Below are positions 1 through 11,649 of a stretch of 64,000 nucleotides of DNA, in pieces. The position numbers were made by a program, and so were the translations under genes. The stretch's first letter is position 1. Each line of letters opens with the position of its first letter. This stretch comes from Sphaerolaimus hirsutus (lineage: Eukaryota; Nematoda; Chromadorea; Monhysterida; Sphaerolaimidae): NCBI GenBank assembly GCA_964036195.1, contig OZ038456.1, forward strand, positions 22,235,792 to 22,299,791, given 5' to 3'. The notes under the pieces are model-generated. The model worked only from the letters and a program-made list of their open reading frames with translations, ran no database searches and was not told where the DNA came from.

Positions 1-716
1 TTTGAAAAAAAACTTGTGTTTTTTTGGCAAAAACAAAAAAGTTTTTTTAGTAAAAACTGAAGTTTTTGTTATAAAAACTCGAGTGTTTTTTTAAAAGAGT
101 GTTGTTTTACAAAAAGTTGCATTTTACAGCATTTTACTGTTGAAACAGTGGTTTTCCTATCAAATATTGGTTTTGCATACATTTTGTTGTGTATTGGAAA
201 ATTTACATTAGTTCACTGGAGGTAGTTCCAAATGGGTGACCAATACCTTTGCCAGCTTGGGAGGTGGGGAGCCCTCAGCTCAATTGTGTGAGCTAGCAGA
301 CCCTGGTGGACACTCCTCAACACTTTGATCACAGTCCCTGATATTGTCGAAACCAGCAGGAGATGCACTCACCATTATTTTTGGGATACTTATTTCATCG
401 TTAAACTTGGATACTATGTACATTTACACAGTTACACTATTACGTTTACACAGTATACATACATGCATGCACATATGTAGGTATGCACATACACACATTG
501 TTCAGTTCAAATCTTGTGCCTTCAATCGCTTGGATAAAAAAAACTCAAAAACATTTCCATATTTTATGTGTTTCCATGTTTCCGTGTTCTCCAAAAAAGA
601 ACTCATTTAAGTTTCCATGTTTTTCAAAATTGTTGAGTTTCCGTTTTTCTGTGTTCAACAAAAACACAGAAACTCAATGAGTTTCCGTATTTAATATGTG
701 TGTTTTTGCCATCGTT
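1..716. repeat. Degenerate ACACAGAAACTC-type hAT-like element remnant
   Basis: Bases 1-125 carry iterated AAAACTCGAGTTTTT-like motifs. Bases 540-716 carry ACACAGAAACTCA motifs ending in TTTTTGCCATCGTTG, the same right tip as the intact element 47802-48965. The left end is not in view or has decayed. Bases 210-340 hold no recognised repeat. Confidence 0.5.
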
Positions 717-1026
717 GAACACAATTCAAAACATCAACACATTGATTTGATGCAGCAGCATAAAAAATGTTGAGATCCGTCAGTAATAACAGCCTGTAAA
801 GCTACCAAAAAAAAGATGTAATTAAATTGAGAAAAAATTCTAAAATGCAAAAATTTAGTGGAAAAAATTAGAAAAATTGAATCCTGCTTCAAATTTTTTT
901 AATTACAAAAACTAAATACGAAAATTCAAAAACTATTTTTGGAATATAAATTAAAATTTGAAAATCCATTTGTGAAAACAAACACTTAAAATTTTGTCAC
1001 ACTTATCCAAAGAGTTTGCCATTGTT
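717..1026. other. AT-rich spacer with nothing recognised
   Basis: No gene, no element tip and no tandem repeat seen; only poly-A/T-rich sequence. Confidence 0.4.
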
Positions 1027-1138
1027 AAGCCGGAATTACAGCTCAGCGGCATTTGACGTGAAATGATGATGTCGTAAAATTGATTACATCAAAATAGACA
1101 AAGGTAATTCCTGATAAATGAGCTGTAATTCCGGCTTT
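1027..1138. repeat. Short palindromic element (AAGCCGGAATTACAGCTCA)
   Basis: AAGCCGGAATTACAGCTCA at the left is inverted at the right as TGAGCTGTAATTCCGGCTT, with about 70 bp between. This is compatible with a very short MITE. Confidence 0.55.
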
Positions 1139-1437
1139 AGACAAAGATGGGTTGTCCGCTGTGCAAGGAATGGCTATCAATCTCTGCTGAGGGATTGCTG
1201 TCCCCAACAAAAAAGGGATTTTTTAATTTTAGGTCAATCCGCCCTGCCATACTTTTATTATCATTATTATTATTAAACTGCTGGAACATTTAAAAAAGAA
1301 AGGAGTTACCTCATTTTTCATAACAATCTCACAGGGAAACATGCAGCCCAATATGGCTGCCATTTGTTGTTAAGGTGCCCACAACACTTACCTACATAAA
1401 TGCCAAGTGCCAGGTGGTGCCCCATGCCACACCCCTG

Positions 1438-1602
1438 GGGGGACTCCCAAGCCCTGTAAAGTGTAAAGTAAAGTGTCAAATGTAAAGTCAAATACAAAGT
1501 AAAGTGTCAATCAAAAATAAATAAAAAGATTTTTTTACTGAACTTTGCATTTGACTTTACATTTGACACTTTACTTTACACTTTACAGGGCTTGGGACTG
1601 CC
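1438..1602. mobile_element. Solo copy of the 168-bp palindromic family
   Basis: GGGACTCCCAAGCCCTGTAA at the left is inverted at the right as TTACAGGGCTTGGGACTGCC, with an interior of CAAATGTAAAGTC-like units. It is the same architecture as the exon D insertion and the satellite monomer. Confidence 0.7.
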
Positions 1603-1689
1603 ACCTGTTCTGCTGTAGCAGATTGATGAATGATTTTTTTCAAGATTTTCCACAAAAAATTTAAATGAGAAATAAAAAAAACTACACTA

Positions 1690-2125
1690 AATACAGCTGC
1701 ATAAAAGTGCACAGCAAATTTTTGGTGTGCTGCCAACACAAGCGATGAATACACTTGCGTTGGAACCTTTTCAAACAAAATGGTTGTGGCTTGCCCACAG
1801 CCATCTTTTGACAGCGGGTAAGTTGAAAGTGCATTTTGGGTCGTGGTCCACTCACTCACACAAACGTTGCCCCCAACAAGCAGGTGTGGGCCACAAAACC
1901 ATATCAACTCAACAATGATTTTAAACTTTGTATTTATGAGAATAGTGGTTGTAATTGATGAACTGTGATTTTGAATTTTCTGGGCATGACCTCTTTATTT
2001 GTCTGGCCCAGTCACACTAGATATTCACAGGGCACGTATTGCCCATTGGCCCCTATAGGTTTTTATCCGATAATTAGAGCCCACATTGAATTGACACAAG
2101 TATTATGCAATTTGCATCACGACAC
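1690..2125. repeat. Dispersed repeat, copy A (partner at 45855-46270)
   Basis: About 430 bp align collinearly with 45855-46270, sharing for example CAACACAAG, ATGAATACACTTGCGTTGG, GCTTGCCCACAGCCATCTTT and GTCTGGCCCAGTCACACTA. No termini were identified. Both copies keep a stretch of about 60 codons open on the minus strand with a similar peptide (SEWT...SKDGCGQA...PTQVYS), but no family is recognised. Confidence 0.6.
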
Positions 2126-2515
2126 CCAAATACACTCTAATTAAGGTGTAGGCAAGTGCCAAAATAAAGCCATAGTCCAGATAAAGCCAGCACAATTTAT
2201 TGTGGCGATTTTGGTTTATCAATTATAGGAAAATTTTGCAATAAACATAGAAAATCAAAACATCAGATTTTTTAGGACAAATATTCACGCGAAAAGAGCA
2301 AAAACAATGACTGCCAGCCGATTCAAAATATCAGCTGGACACACACAAAGTACAGGAAGAGGCCCTATTGGGACACTGCAAAATCGAGTACATAGCACAT
2401 AACGCAAAAGATAATGGCGCTGCACACACTAGTTTACTAACAGAAGTACCCTCAATCCCCAAATAAGACCCCAGGGGAGTTATGTTTTTGTCAGATATTT
2501 TGGAGGGGGACTTAG

Positions 2516-3819
2516 ACAGCGTTCACACTGCCTTTTTGTGACGACTCTGACAACACTTGAAAAAGTTCCATAAGTCAAGTGAAACTAGCCATATTCATGA
2601 GTGAATGTGGTAAAGTATACATACCACCTAGATGTATATGCATGTCAAATATCAGGTGAATCGTGTGTGTTGTTCAAGAGTTATACATGTTTATAAAAAA
2701 ATTTGCCACTGTCGGAGTCCGGCAGGTGCACCGACAATTAAAAAAAAATTTGGTTGTCACATTGCGCGAGTGTGATGACAATTAAAATATTTGTTCTAGT
2801 CATCACAATGAGCATGGTTAAAAAGGGTCGCTACTTGTCACCAATAAGGAGGCCGACCAGTCGTCACACTCATGAAAATCTGCTAAAAAATAGATTTGTC
2901 ATCACCAGGGTTGGCAAAATCCCAGAAAAAAATAAAAATAAAATAAAAATAAAACAGAAGATTGAAGAATAAAATAAAATAAAATAAAATGGGAAATTAA
3001 TAAAATAAAAATACAATTTTACTAAAATTCAAATTTTAGTCAAATTTTAGTAAAATTGTACAAAAATTGGAATTTTTGTACAATTTTATAAAATTTTACA
3101 AAAACACGTGTGTCTGTAAAATTCTATAAAAGTTTTCTATCCCCTTGCTTAAGATTCTAGCTGCCAATTTGCAGAACTGGTGCCTTGTTGTGGCTTTCAT
3201 TGTTGTAATTGAAAAATATTTTTGCTCAAAGTTGCAAATTTTAACATCTTTTGATATATTTTCACATTAAAAATTACTAATTTATGTGATTTTCTTCCCA
3301 TTTTCTTCGTTCCATACCTTTAAAAAGCCTATGTATTGAACCCCGCAAGCCCCACCCCCCAAAAAACAAGCAAACAAATTTTCAGCAATCTTTCCCTTGG
3401 GAGGAGCAATTAGCTACATATCTATCCGGCCCCTGTGAGGGTCAAAATTCAAGATATTATACCTATGTCGCAACCCATGTCACAAGTCAACATTAAAATT
3501 TTTTGTATTCATCTGCATGCTTCTAGTGTGGACATCGTTTTATGGCCTTGCATCCAAGATTCCAATTTTTTGTAAATTTTTTGTAAAATATTTTAAAAAA
3601 ATTTGTAAAATGGTTTCATTTTATTTTATTAATGACATTTCAGAATAAAATAAAATAAAATGAAACATTAATAAAATAAAAATAAAATACAATTTTAATA
3701 AAAATAAAATACAATTTTAGTAAAAAGAATTTTACTAAAACCAACCATGGTCATCACAAAACTGTCTGTGACGAGTAATATCTATTGTCGTCACACAAGT
3801 GCAGTGTGAAAGGGGCCTT
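2516..3819. mobile_element. GTCGTCACAA-motif element (GCGTTCACACTGC termini)
   Basis: GTTCACACTGC at the left is inverted as GCAGTGTGAA at 3801-3810. The subterminal region is rich in GTCACA/TGACGAC/GTCACC words. The same family recurs at 8418-9250, 49358-49750 and 55595-56102. A CAGGGTTGG element is inserted at 2906-3749. Confidence 0.6.
2906..3749. mobile_element. hAT-like non-autonomous element, TAAAATAAA family (copy 1)
   Basis: The tips are CAGGGTTGGCAAAATC and TAAAACCAACCATG. A perfect 8-bp target duplication GTCATCAC lies at 2898-2905 and 3750-3757. The subterminal regions are iterated ATAAAATAAA on both sides, with an 844-bp length and no coding capacity. Confidence 0.8.
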
Positions 3820-4111
3820 ATTCAAGGGGGGAGTTATTTGAGGGGGGGTTATTTTTTCCTCAGAAAACTTGGACTTGACTCATTGCAGATACAGCCTGTC
3901 AACTCATGTTATTCAGGTATTAAACTGTACACAGCAACAAAAAGTGTATAAGCTGCATTCACATCATGTATTTATCTGCTGTCGCTGCCGTCGGGTGATG
4001 TTTTTATGTATTTTGTATTGTATCCTTTTCATACACATGGGGAGTTATTCAAGAGGGGGAGTTTTTCAAGGGGGGAGTTATTCGAGGGGGGTCTTATTCG
4101 AGGATTTGCGG
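3820..4111. repeat. Right part of the fold-back 2449-4111
   Basis: G-rich GGGGGAGTTATT and GGGGGGTCTTATTCGAGG blocks surround about 150 bp of unique sequence (3870-4035). Confidence 0.5.
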
Positions 4112-4312
4112 TAAACTCACTTTGGGTGCTCAGAAATACGCTTTGAACTCATTTGAGTTTACCAGAATGAGGTGTCTGTAAACTACAGTTGACGAGGATG
4201 TAAAATAACGCATTCTGGTAAACTCGAATACGTTCAAAGCTGATGTATGGGCACCCAAATTGAGTTTACTTCTGTTAGTAAACTAGTGTGTGCGGCCACA
4301 ATGGGCACCAAG

Positions 4313-5631
4313 TAACGATGGCAAAAAAAGATTCGAAAATTCGAAAACATTTTCGAATTTTCGAATTTTTTCATAATTTTCGAATTTTTATTTCACCCCT
4401 TGAAAAAACACTTAAAAATCGATTTTTTTTCTTCAAAAAATTCGAAAATTCATAAATTCGAAAATTCGAAAATAATTTTCGAATTTTTCAGGAAATGCAA
4501 GGTCACAAAATGCATTCTTACGTTACATGTGATATTTCAATCAACAATTGATATGAGGTGTGTCTGAGAAACAGTAATCTAACAAATAAAAACGTCAAAA
4601 AAGCGGACATGTGTTAATTGTAAAGACATTCTAAAATCATGTAAAAATAAGATCTAAAATGAAAAGTTGTGTTGTTGTTGCAAGTTGCTGAACAGAGCAC
4701 TGTCCAACAAGTCCATGCGACATGTTGCCGCTTCCAGTTCCTGACCCCGTAAAATGTCAGGTAGACTTTAGAGTGTCGAATGTCATGCAACGTGTCAAAG
4801 TCATGGAAAATGCTCTGGAAAATGGCAAACTTTTTTGAACAAACCCCCGAATCCTACAAATCCTCGATTAAACCCCCCTTGAATTTACTCCCCTTGAACT
4901 AACCCCCCCTCAAAATGAGCTGGGGAAATACTACCCCCCTGGAATGAAGTAAATACATCATGTATTCAATGTAGATGATGTATTAATTGCAACCAAGGTG
5001 CATCGCAACTACACATAGAGACTAGTTTGTGTAGCGATGCACGTTGAGTCATAATATATCCTGTTTGAATGCATTTATTACATGTTTTGGGTACGTAAAT
5101 GACTACTCTTTACTACAATACTTACAAAAATTTCTGACGAAAAAATAAACCCCACTCGAATTAACCCCCCTCAAATTTTGATGACAAAATAACAAACCCC
5201 CATGGGGGTGTTTCGAGGTAATACGGTATATCAAATCACAGTGAAAATACCCACTCAGAGGGTTCATTTTTTCAGAGTGGTCGCTCTGACCTGGCAGTAT
5301 TTAGAGGGGAGGGGCTAATTCAAAGGGGGTGGTGGGGGATATTTTGAAGAAATACGGTAATTTTAAAAAGCGATTCAACCATTAAAACTATATGAATACT
5401 GCATTCGAAGCTTCAAATTCAAAATTTCTTCAAGAAAATTCGAAAATTATTTCAAAAAATTCAAAAACTACCCAAAAAAATTCGAAAATTGCCAAAAAAG
5501 ATTCGAAAATTCAAAAATTCGAAAATTAAATTCGAAATTCGAAAATTAATTTGAGGAAAAATTCGAAAATTCATTGGAGAAAAAACACTTAAAAATTTAA
5601 ATACTTTTTTTCGGGGTGTTTGCCATCGTTA
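4313..5631. mobile_element. hAT-like element, TTCGAAAA family (copy 1)
   Basis: The tips are TAACGATGGCAAA at the left and TTTGCCATCGTTA at the right. A perfect 8-bp target duplication GCACCAAG lies at 4305-4312 and 5632-5639. Dense ATTCGAAAATTCG motifs occupy both subterminal regions. Inside are a fragment of the 168-bp family (about 4739-4831) and a fold-back (4851-5226). Confidence 0.85.
4851..5226. mobile_element. Fold-back element, GATGTACATCATGTA subfamily, decayed left end
   Basis: It contains TTAACCCCCCTCAAA blocks, the TACACATAGA...TTTGTGTAGCGAT stem and the right end GAGGTAATACGG followed by TA. The interior matches 18837-19266, 25665-26048, 48170-48498 and 51270-51678. Confidence 0.65.
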
Positions 5632-5821
5632 GCACCAAGTGAACATCGGAAATGCAAGCGCCGATAATCGTTCCGCGGCCCGTAGTATGTACGTAATGCA
5701 AACATGAATACTTCACACGCAGAAAAACAACATATTAGCTGCGTGGGGGAAATTGACATGCAAGCGAACACCTACCTAAAACTGGTTGCATTCAAATACC
5801 TACCATAAGAATATGAAAGTA

Positions 5822-6192
5822 CCGTATTTCCTCGAAATACCCCCAGGGGGTTTATTTTTTCATAGTGGGAATTTTGAGGGGGAGGTAATCATTTCGCCAG
5901 AAATTTTTTGAACTCCCAGTACTAATAACGTACGAAGACGTAGAAAAATGCGACAAAAACCACAATGTAAAAGAGTCTACAGCCTTATATAAGTATGTAG
6001 ATGGTATAAACCATGTTCTAACGTAGCACAATCATTGTTTTTATGTGTGTTATGCATTGCCCAGGTCATAAAACGCAGCTTTTGTCATTGACGTTCTCTT
6101 TATACTCAATTGGAGGGGGGTATTTCGAGGGGAGGTTTATTCATTCATAATGCCTATTTTTAGGGGGGGGGGGGTATTTCGAGGAAATACGG
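5822..6192. mobile_element. Fold-back element, AGACGT...GTAGATGGTATAAAC subfamily
   Basis: The 371-bp element has ends CCGTATTTCCTCGAAATACC and GGTATTTCGAGGAAATACGG (perfect 20-bp inverted repeats), flanked by TA at 5820-5821 and 6193-6194. The interior has ACGTAGAAAAATGCGACAAA and GTAGATGGTATAAACCA, shared with 7568, 46510 and 60331. Confidence 0.8.
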
Positions 6193-6375
6193 TAAATGCA
6201 TACAAAATAGATGCCTAAAAGCAATGGCACAACAGTTACTCAGCTGTCTGTATATCACATGTGATTTATCACTTATGGCATACATAACACGCAAAATCAC
6301 TAATAATTTACTCGTAATTTCACCTGTCCACTGGTGGGATTGACACATCAATCAATTCAATGCCTTTGGGAGCAT

Positions 6376-6790
6376 AGTTGTTAAAAAGTGTTTACAATAG
6401 ATACATATACTCAAGTACTGCATAAATACATATACTCAGGTACTGCATGAATACATTTAGGTACATTTCCTACTGAAAAATACTGGTACTCACTTACTCG
6501 CGTGTTCGTGAGTATAGAAAACATATTTCAAATAGGCTTTTATATAGGCTTTTTCAAGGCTAAAGAAAATGGGGAAAATGGCTAAAAATAGGGAAAATAT
6601 ACAAAATAAACAGGCAAAGTGAATTAACTAGTGAATTTGAGGGTAAAAAGTTTGGAAATTAGTGATTTTGCGTGAAAATTGGGGCAAAATTTCTGAAAAA
6701 GACCCACTTTTACATGTCCCAGGACAAAAGTAATTAACTCAGATGTACTTGAGTAAAAAAATATAAAAACTTTTAAAAAAAATAACAATC
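6376..6790. mobile_element. AGTTGTTAAAA / TACTCAAGTAC hAT-like element (decayed)
   Basis: CATAGTTGTTAAAAAG at the left is followed by ATATACTCAAGTACTGCAT repeats and partly mirrored at the right by ACTTGAGTAAAA...AATAACAA. It is the same family as 8639-9154 and 60079-61020. No clear target duplication. Confidence 0.5.
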
Positions 6791-7114
6791 ATCTTTGTGA
6801 GTCTATAGCGAATGGATTTCACAAGCCAACACAGGTGTTCATAGCTGATTGGCTCACCATTATCACTGTGAACATGTTGGCCGCGCAATGATTTGTTGAT
6901 GGGTAAAAGTGGCAGAGTTTGCAATGTTGCAGCAAATAATGCAAGTTTTGTATAATAATATGCAAGTTATGGCGATTTTGTACACAAGTTGTCCACTTAG
7001 GTGCTTTTCACTCTTTACATACAATACTTCCTCGAATTACCCCCCCCCCCCCCCCGGGGTTTTCAGAATGGAAATTTTGAGGATATTGTTTGTTTATAAA
7101 TACATAGTGGCCAT

Positions 7115-8302
7115 TAACGATGGCAAACAGTCGGAAAAAAAGTATTTAAATTTTGAAGTGTTTTTTCTGAAATGAATTTTCGAATTTTCGAATTTTTCTG
7201 CAAAATAATTTTCGAATTTCGAATTTAATTTTCGAATTTCGAATTTTCGAATCTTTTTTGGCAATTTTCGAATTTTTTTGGCTAGTTTTCGAATTTTTTC
7301 AAATAATTTTCGAATCTTTTTGGCAAAATATTGAATCTTAAGGTTAAAACACAGAATTTGGACTGTTTTGATGTTCTGCTCAGTTTTTATAACCTTATTT
7401 TTACCATGATTTAGCATTAAAAATGGTGGAAGGAGTTATGCAAACCAGTGTGCTGCTTCTTCATTTAATTCACACATTTTATTCACCAACACAGCGAAGG
7501 CAATAAAAAGAACAATTGAAAAATTGGCATCAAATAAAATATCGACATAAAAAATTGGTATCAAATACCGTAATTCCTTGAATTAACCCCCCTGCTGGCT
7601 GCCCCCGGGTTTATTTTTTCAGAGTGGAAACTTGGGGGGAGGGATTAAACGAGGGTGGGTATTTCGAGGGGGGTATTATTTTGCCAGAAATTTTTCAAAA
7701 TCCCTGTACTAAATTGTTGTTTGTAAGTAACACAGATGTCAACAAAAACTGCCATTTATAAGACTCAATAGACTAACACACACCTGATGTAACACAACAC
7801 AGTCACTGTTTTTGGCATGTGTTCTGTGTTTCCAAGATCACAAACCACATTCCGTTCTCTATACACCAAATTGGGGAGGGGGGGGGGGTATTTCGAGGGG
7901 AGGTTTATAAATTCATAGTGTAAATTTTGAGGGGAGTATTTCGAGGGGAGATATTTCGAGGAAATATGGTATAAAAACGGATGTGTCGATGTCCGCCTCT
8001 TCCACCGCAGATGACATTTCAACGTTTTTTTTTGTTACGTTTCACTTTTTCATACGCGCCCTGTATCAATTGCCGATTTATATAGCACGTTGAACTTAAG
8101 GGTGCGTTTTGTTGCCTTGAATTGACTGAAAAATTCGAAAACTATTTTCGAATTTTTGAATTTTCGAATTTTCGAATTTTTTGAAAAATAAATCGATTTT
8201 TAAGTGTTTTTTCTAGGGGCGAAATAAAAATTCGAAAATTCCAAAAAAATTCGAAAATTCGAAAATGTTTTCGAATTTTCGAATCTTTTTTTGCCATCGT
8301 TA
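7115..8302. mobile_element. hAT-like element, TTCGAAAA family (copy 2)
   Basis: The tips are TAACGATGGCAAAC and TTTTTGCCATCGTTA, with a perfect 8-bp target duplication GTGGCCAT at 7107-7114 and 8303-8310. TTTTCGAATTTTCG motifs lie at both ends. A fold-back is nested at 7568-7969. Confidence 0.85.
7568..7969. mobile_element. Fold-back element nested in the hAT-like copy 2
   Basis: The ends are CCGTAATTCCTTGAATTAAC and GATATTTCGAGGAAATATGG, flanked by TA on both sides. The interior contains the AAACTGCCATTTATAAGACT...TGTGTTCTGTG core of the GTAGATGG subfamily. Confidence 0.75.
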
Positions 8303-8417
8303 GTGGCCATTCAAGAGAGGGGTATTTCAGGGAAATAGGTAAATGTTTACTCAGCGGACCACATGCTATGCATTTTTTTCTAAAGGAAACAGTTCATCAT
8401 GATGTCATCGTCTACAA

Positions 8418-9250
8418 GGCCCCTTTCACACTGCCCTTGTGTGACGACAATAGATCTTACTTTTCACAGACCGTTTTGTGATGACAAATCTATTTTTAGC
8501 AAATTTTCATGAGTGTTACGACTGGCCTTGTTATTGGCGACAAGTAGGGACCATCTTTTAACCATGCTCATTGTGACGACTAGATCACAGAGCAAAATTG
8601 TTCTATTAAAAAACATTTGTCACTTTGTATGTGCATCTAGAGTTGATATTTACTGAGTTGGTATTTACTTTGAAATACGTGTAAAACTGCGAACTTGGTA
8701 AATACTCATGGGTACAATACTTTAATTGTACCAGTACCCATCTGTATGTGTACTTTTTCATCAGTAGTGGGTACTTCTGAGTATTTCAGAAGATGCAAAC
8801 ATGCTCACAAATAGCAAAAAGTAACCATGTATTAACTATATGTCTGCATTAATTAATATTTCCATGTGTTATTTGTTTTTAGAATGCAGGCATATATTGT
8901 CTATAAATACCTACTGTCACTTACCTTAAGTACCCATGTACCCGACAAATTATCGATTTTGTCCTCCCGTGACCAAAAAATACTTAATTTACCCAAAAAT
9001 ACTCAAAAATACTGAAGAAAAAATTTACGCTATTTTAACCAGTACTGGGTAAAAACAAAGTATTTTACAGGGTATTTTTTGAGGATGGGTAAAAATGAAA
9101 GTATTTTCCAGTACGTGTACTTTTGAAAAAGTTCAGCACTTATAACAACTCTGCGTGCATCTAGAATTTTTTTGAAAACGTGTGTACATAAGCATCCTGC
9201 TCGCGCGTTGTCGACTAAGACATAAATAGTTTTGGACGAATAATGAGCGC
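8418..9250. mobile_element. GTCGTCACAA-motif element, copy split at 8639-9154
   Basis: 8418-8638 is the inverted counterpart of 2750-3820 (CCTTTCACACTGCCC, TGTGACGACAATAGAT, ACAAGTAGG), then it is interrupted by the 8639-9154 insertion. The distal end is unclear. Confidence 0.5.
8639..9154. mobile_element. hAT-like element, TACTTTTAC/GAGTAC family
   Basis: The left tip is AGAGTTGATATTTAC and the right tip TTATAACAACTCTGC, with a perfect 8-bp target duplication GTGCATCT at 8631-8638 and 9155-9162. It is internally rich in GTACTTTT/AAATACTC words. Confidence 0.75.
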
Positions 9251-9529
9251 TCCGCTGAGTTTTACCAGTAAAAAAAAACACGAAATAGTATTCATGTGTT
9301 TTAACGACCTAACACATAACAGAAACTGCATAAAAATAATGATATGTGGCATACCGATCATAAAAATTTCACCCTGTGGATTTGTCACAAAGCAAATGGT
9401 CATGATCAAAGTTGACAGTCAAATGGACAACTCGAAAAATGAAGTGTTCAGCAAAACTTCTGCCAATAGCGGGAACAAAAAATCAGATATAGAGCAAAGA
9501 ATGATTGCTTTAGATCTTTATGTGGAATA
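9163..9529. other. Non-repetitive stretch, no recognised gene
   Basis: An open frame of 106 codons runs from 9243 into the next element on the plus strand, but the peptide matches no domain I know and its end is made of repeat sequence. Confidence 0.3.
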
Positions 9530-9894
9530 CACAGCAAAAAATAGGTGTTTGGATGCGCGGTGAGGCATCGTGAAGTGTTTTCACGCCGACGCCTCCCGAC
9601 GCTTCACCAAGCTGCTCTGCACCACCACACGCTTCACAAAATTTTTCGTGAAGACACTTCATGCTTTTTAATATGGTGCTGGCGCGCAAATGTATACGTG
9701 CGTGAAGCGTGTGGAAGCGCCAAGCTGCGTGAAGTGTCTTCCACATTTTTGGAAGCGTGTGAAGCGTTGGTGAAGCGTTGGTGAAGCGTTGGTGAAGCGT
9801 GTGGAAGACACTTCACCGCAAATTTCTAGATTCTTGGTGAAGCGTGTGGAAGCGCGCCGCTTCCCGACGCATCACACACCCATTTTTTGCTGTG
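9530..9894. mobile_element. GAAGCGTGTGGAAGCG-motif element (copy 1)
   Basis: CACAGCAAAAAATAGGTGT at the left is inverted as ACACCCATTTTTTGCTGTG at the right. The interior is built of GTGAAGCG/CGCTTCAC and GTGGAAG words. No convincing target duplication. Confidence 0.65.
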
Positions 9895-9917
9895 ATAAGA
9901 TTAAACTCGGCGTGGGT

Positions 9918-10608
9918 TAGTGATGTAAAAGCGCCATGGCGCTGGCGCCTGGCGCTAGCGCCAAACCAAAAAGCGCCATGGCGCTTTTGGCGCTTGGCGC
10001 GTTTTTGTCGTGGCGCCATTGGCGCTTGGCGCCCAGACCTCCAAAAGCGCCATGGCGCTTTTGGAGCTTGGCGCTATAAAGCCGTGGCGCCATTGGCGCT
10101 TGGCGCTCACACTTTAAAAAGCGCCAAAAAAGCGCCATACCGTCTGTACGTTTTCGATAGGTGGCATCAAATATGCCATCAAAATATGAGATGATTTTTT
10201 TTTGTTTTTGGGTTTTATTTGAGGATATATGGTACTTGCATTTACTGCGAGTAATTTTTTACACAAATTTTCACGCAGCTTCATTCATCAAGTAGAGCAA
10301 CAGCTTTGTGTATATATTTAGCATCCAGTTCGATCCATATATAACGTAACATGTAACTTTAGATATTGATGTACATGGATAATTAAAAATCGAACAAGAA
10401 ATTTTTGGAGCTGGCGCTATTGGCGCTTGGCGCTATTGTCCTCTGGCGCCATTGGCGCTTGGCGCTATGGTCTGGAAAAGCGCCATGGCGCTTTTGGCGC
10501 TTGGCGCTGAAATGCTTTGGCGCCATTGGCGCTTGGCGCCGGAATGCGAAAAGCGCCATGGCACTTTTGGCGCTTGGCGCCGAAACTCTGGCGCTTTTTA
10601 CATCACTA
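9918..10608. mobile_element. hAT-like element, GCGCC family (copy 1)
   Basis: The tips are TAGTGATGTAAAAGCGCC and GGCGCTTTTTACATCACTA, with a perfect 8-bp target duplication GCGTGGGT at 9910-9917 and 10609-10616. Both arms are arrays of GCGCCATGGCGCTTTTGGCG and GGCGCCATTGGCGCTTGGCG units, separated by about 260 bp of AT-rich core. Confidence 0.85.
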
Positions 10609-10945
10609 GCGTGGGTACATAGCATAAATCGCGGGTGGCATTTAAGGGGGGGGGGGGGGTCCACCAAACTTTCATGTCGTCCCATTCTGTTGTACGTTGG
10701 CCGATTTTGTTGCCGTTCAAGTATGTTGGGGTTTGAGGTTGGGGCTACGACCAGATTTTTTTATTTCCTCAAATAATCCCCCAGTCCCGAGAGAAGGGGG
10801 GTCTATAAAAACGTGGTTATTTTGCATGTCCGATCTGGCATATTGAATTGAAAGCTCAATAATTCAGCCATTTCTGGGGCGATTTGGATCGTTTAACACT
10901 TAAAATGATTGGGACAACTTGCGGATTTCATTTTTGTAGTTGTAT

Positions 10946-11649
10946 TAGTGATGTCTGAATAACGTATGCCGATTTGACCCGGTTTTTCAACACGAAAAAT
11001 AAATATTTCTTAACATGCTATCATATACTATAGACAACTAGAATTCATTTAAAACAAAAATGATTTCAAAAACAAAAAAAAGCAATATCTCGTCCCAATC
11101 AAAAGTTACGGTGCTTCAAACATTTCACTCCTATCCACATAATAACCACATGCATGCAACTTCAAAACTCCATATCTCGACCATTTTTCATCCGATTTTC
11201 ACCAATGAACACTTAAAATGATCAGAATGCTATGGAGATTTCACTATTAAACCCAGATTATCCGTATATTTCATCAGATCTCCCATACAAGAAAATAATG
11301 CGAACTCTAGAATGAAATTGTCATAATGAAAATGAATACAAATAAACTGAATAGAAACGATATCTCCATGTTATTCTGATCATTTAAAGTGTTCATCCGT
11401 GAAAATCGGCTGACAAATGGTCGAGATATGGAGTTTTGAAGTTGCATGCATCGTTCTTCATGTGGTTATTTATGCGGATGGGAGGGAAAAGTTTGAAGCG
11501 CCATAACTTTTGATCGGAAAAAGATATTGAACTCATTTTTGTTTTATATTAATTCTCATTGTCTAAAGTATATGACAGCAAGTTCAGAAATATTTATTTT
11601 GCGTGTAAAAAACCGGATCAAATTGGCATACGGAATTTACACATCACTA
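10946..11649. mobile_element. TAGTGATGT...CGTATGCC palindromic element at the palindrome centre
   Basis: TAGTGATGTCTGAATAACG at the left and ATACGGAATTTACACATCAC-TA at the right form the tips. Arms of about 250 bp include CCATATCTCGACCATTTTTC and its inverse. Other copies are at 17285-18835 and 36921-38955. This copy supplies the empty-site sequence for insertions in those two. Confidence 0.7.

Larger units (their letters stand above)
2449..4111. mobile_element. Fold-back element (AAATAAGACCCC type) inserted with TA duplication
   Basis: TA flanks both ends (2447-2448 and 4112-4113). The left end runs CCCTCAATCCCCAAATAAGA; the right end runs GAGGATTTGCGG with G-rich GTTATTCGAGGGGGG motifs inside. 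The interior holds the GTCACAA-type element 2516-3819. Confidence 0.65.
2421..4293. mobile_element. CACACACTAGTT palindromic element, outermost of a four-level nest
   Basis: GCACACACTAGTTTACTAAC at the left is inverted at the right as GTTAGTAAACTAGTGTGTGC. With the fold-back 2449-4111 and one TA removed, the left arm reads AGAAGTA-AACTC...TTTGGGTGC, exactly matching the inverted right arm near 4240-4275, so the empty site is present in the same element. Its own length is only about 210 bp. Confidence 0.75.
7027..8341. mobile_element. Short fold-back element split by a hAT-like insertion
   Basis: The left fragment 7027-7106 (ACTTCCTCGAATTACCCCC...) and the right fragment 8311-8341 (GGGGTATTTCAGGGAAATAG) form a fold-back of about 115 bp once the element 7115-8302 and one GTGGCCAT are removed. 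Confidence 0.6.

Noticed and set aside
9243..9563. 106-codon open frame
   Set aside because: Plausible composition but no recognisable domain, and its last codons are inside the element starting at 9530; AT-rich DNA yields such frames by chance.
9844..10776. Ala/Arg/Trp-rich open frames (APWRFWRLAL...)
   Set aside because: Translations of the GCGCC array of a hAT-like element; similar peptides appear on both strands and at 40608 and 62086.
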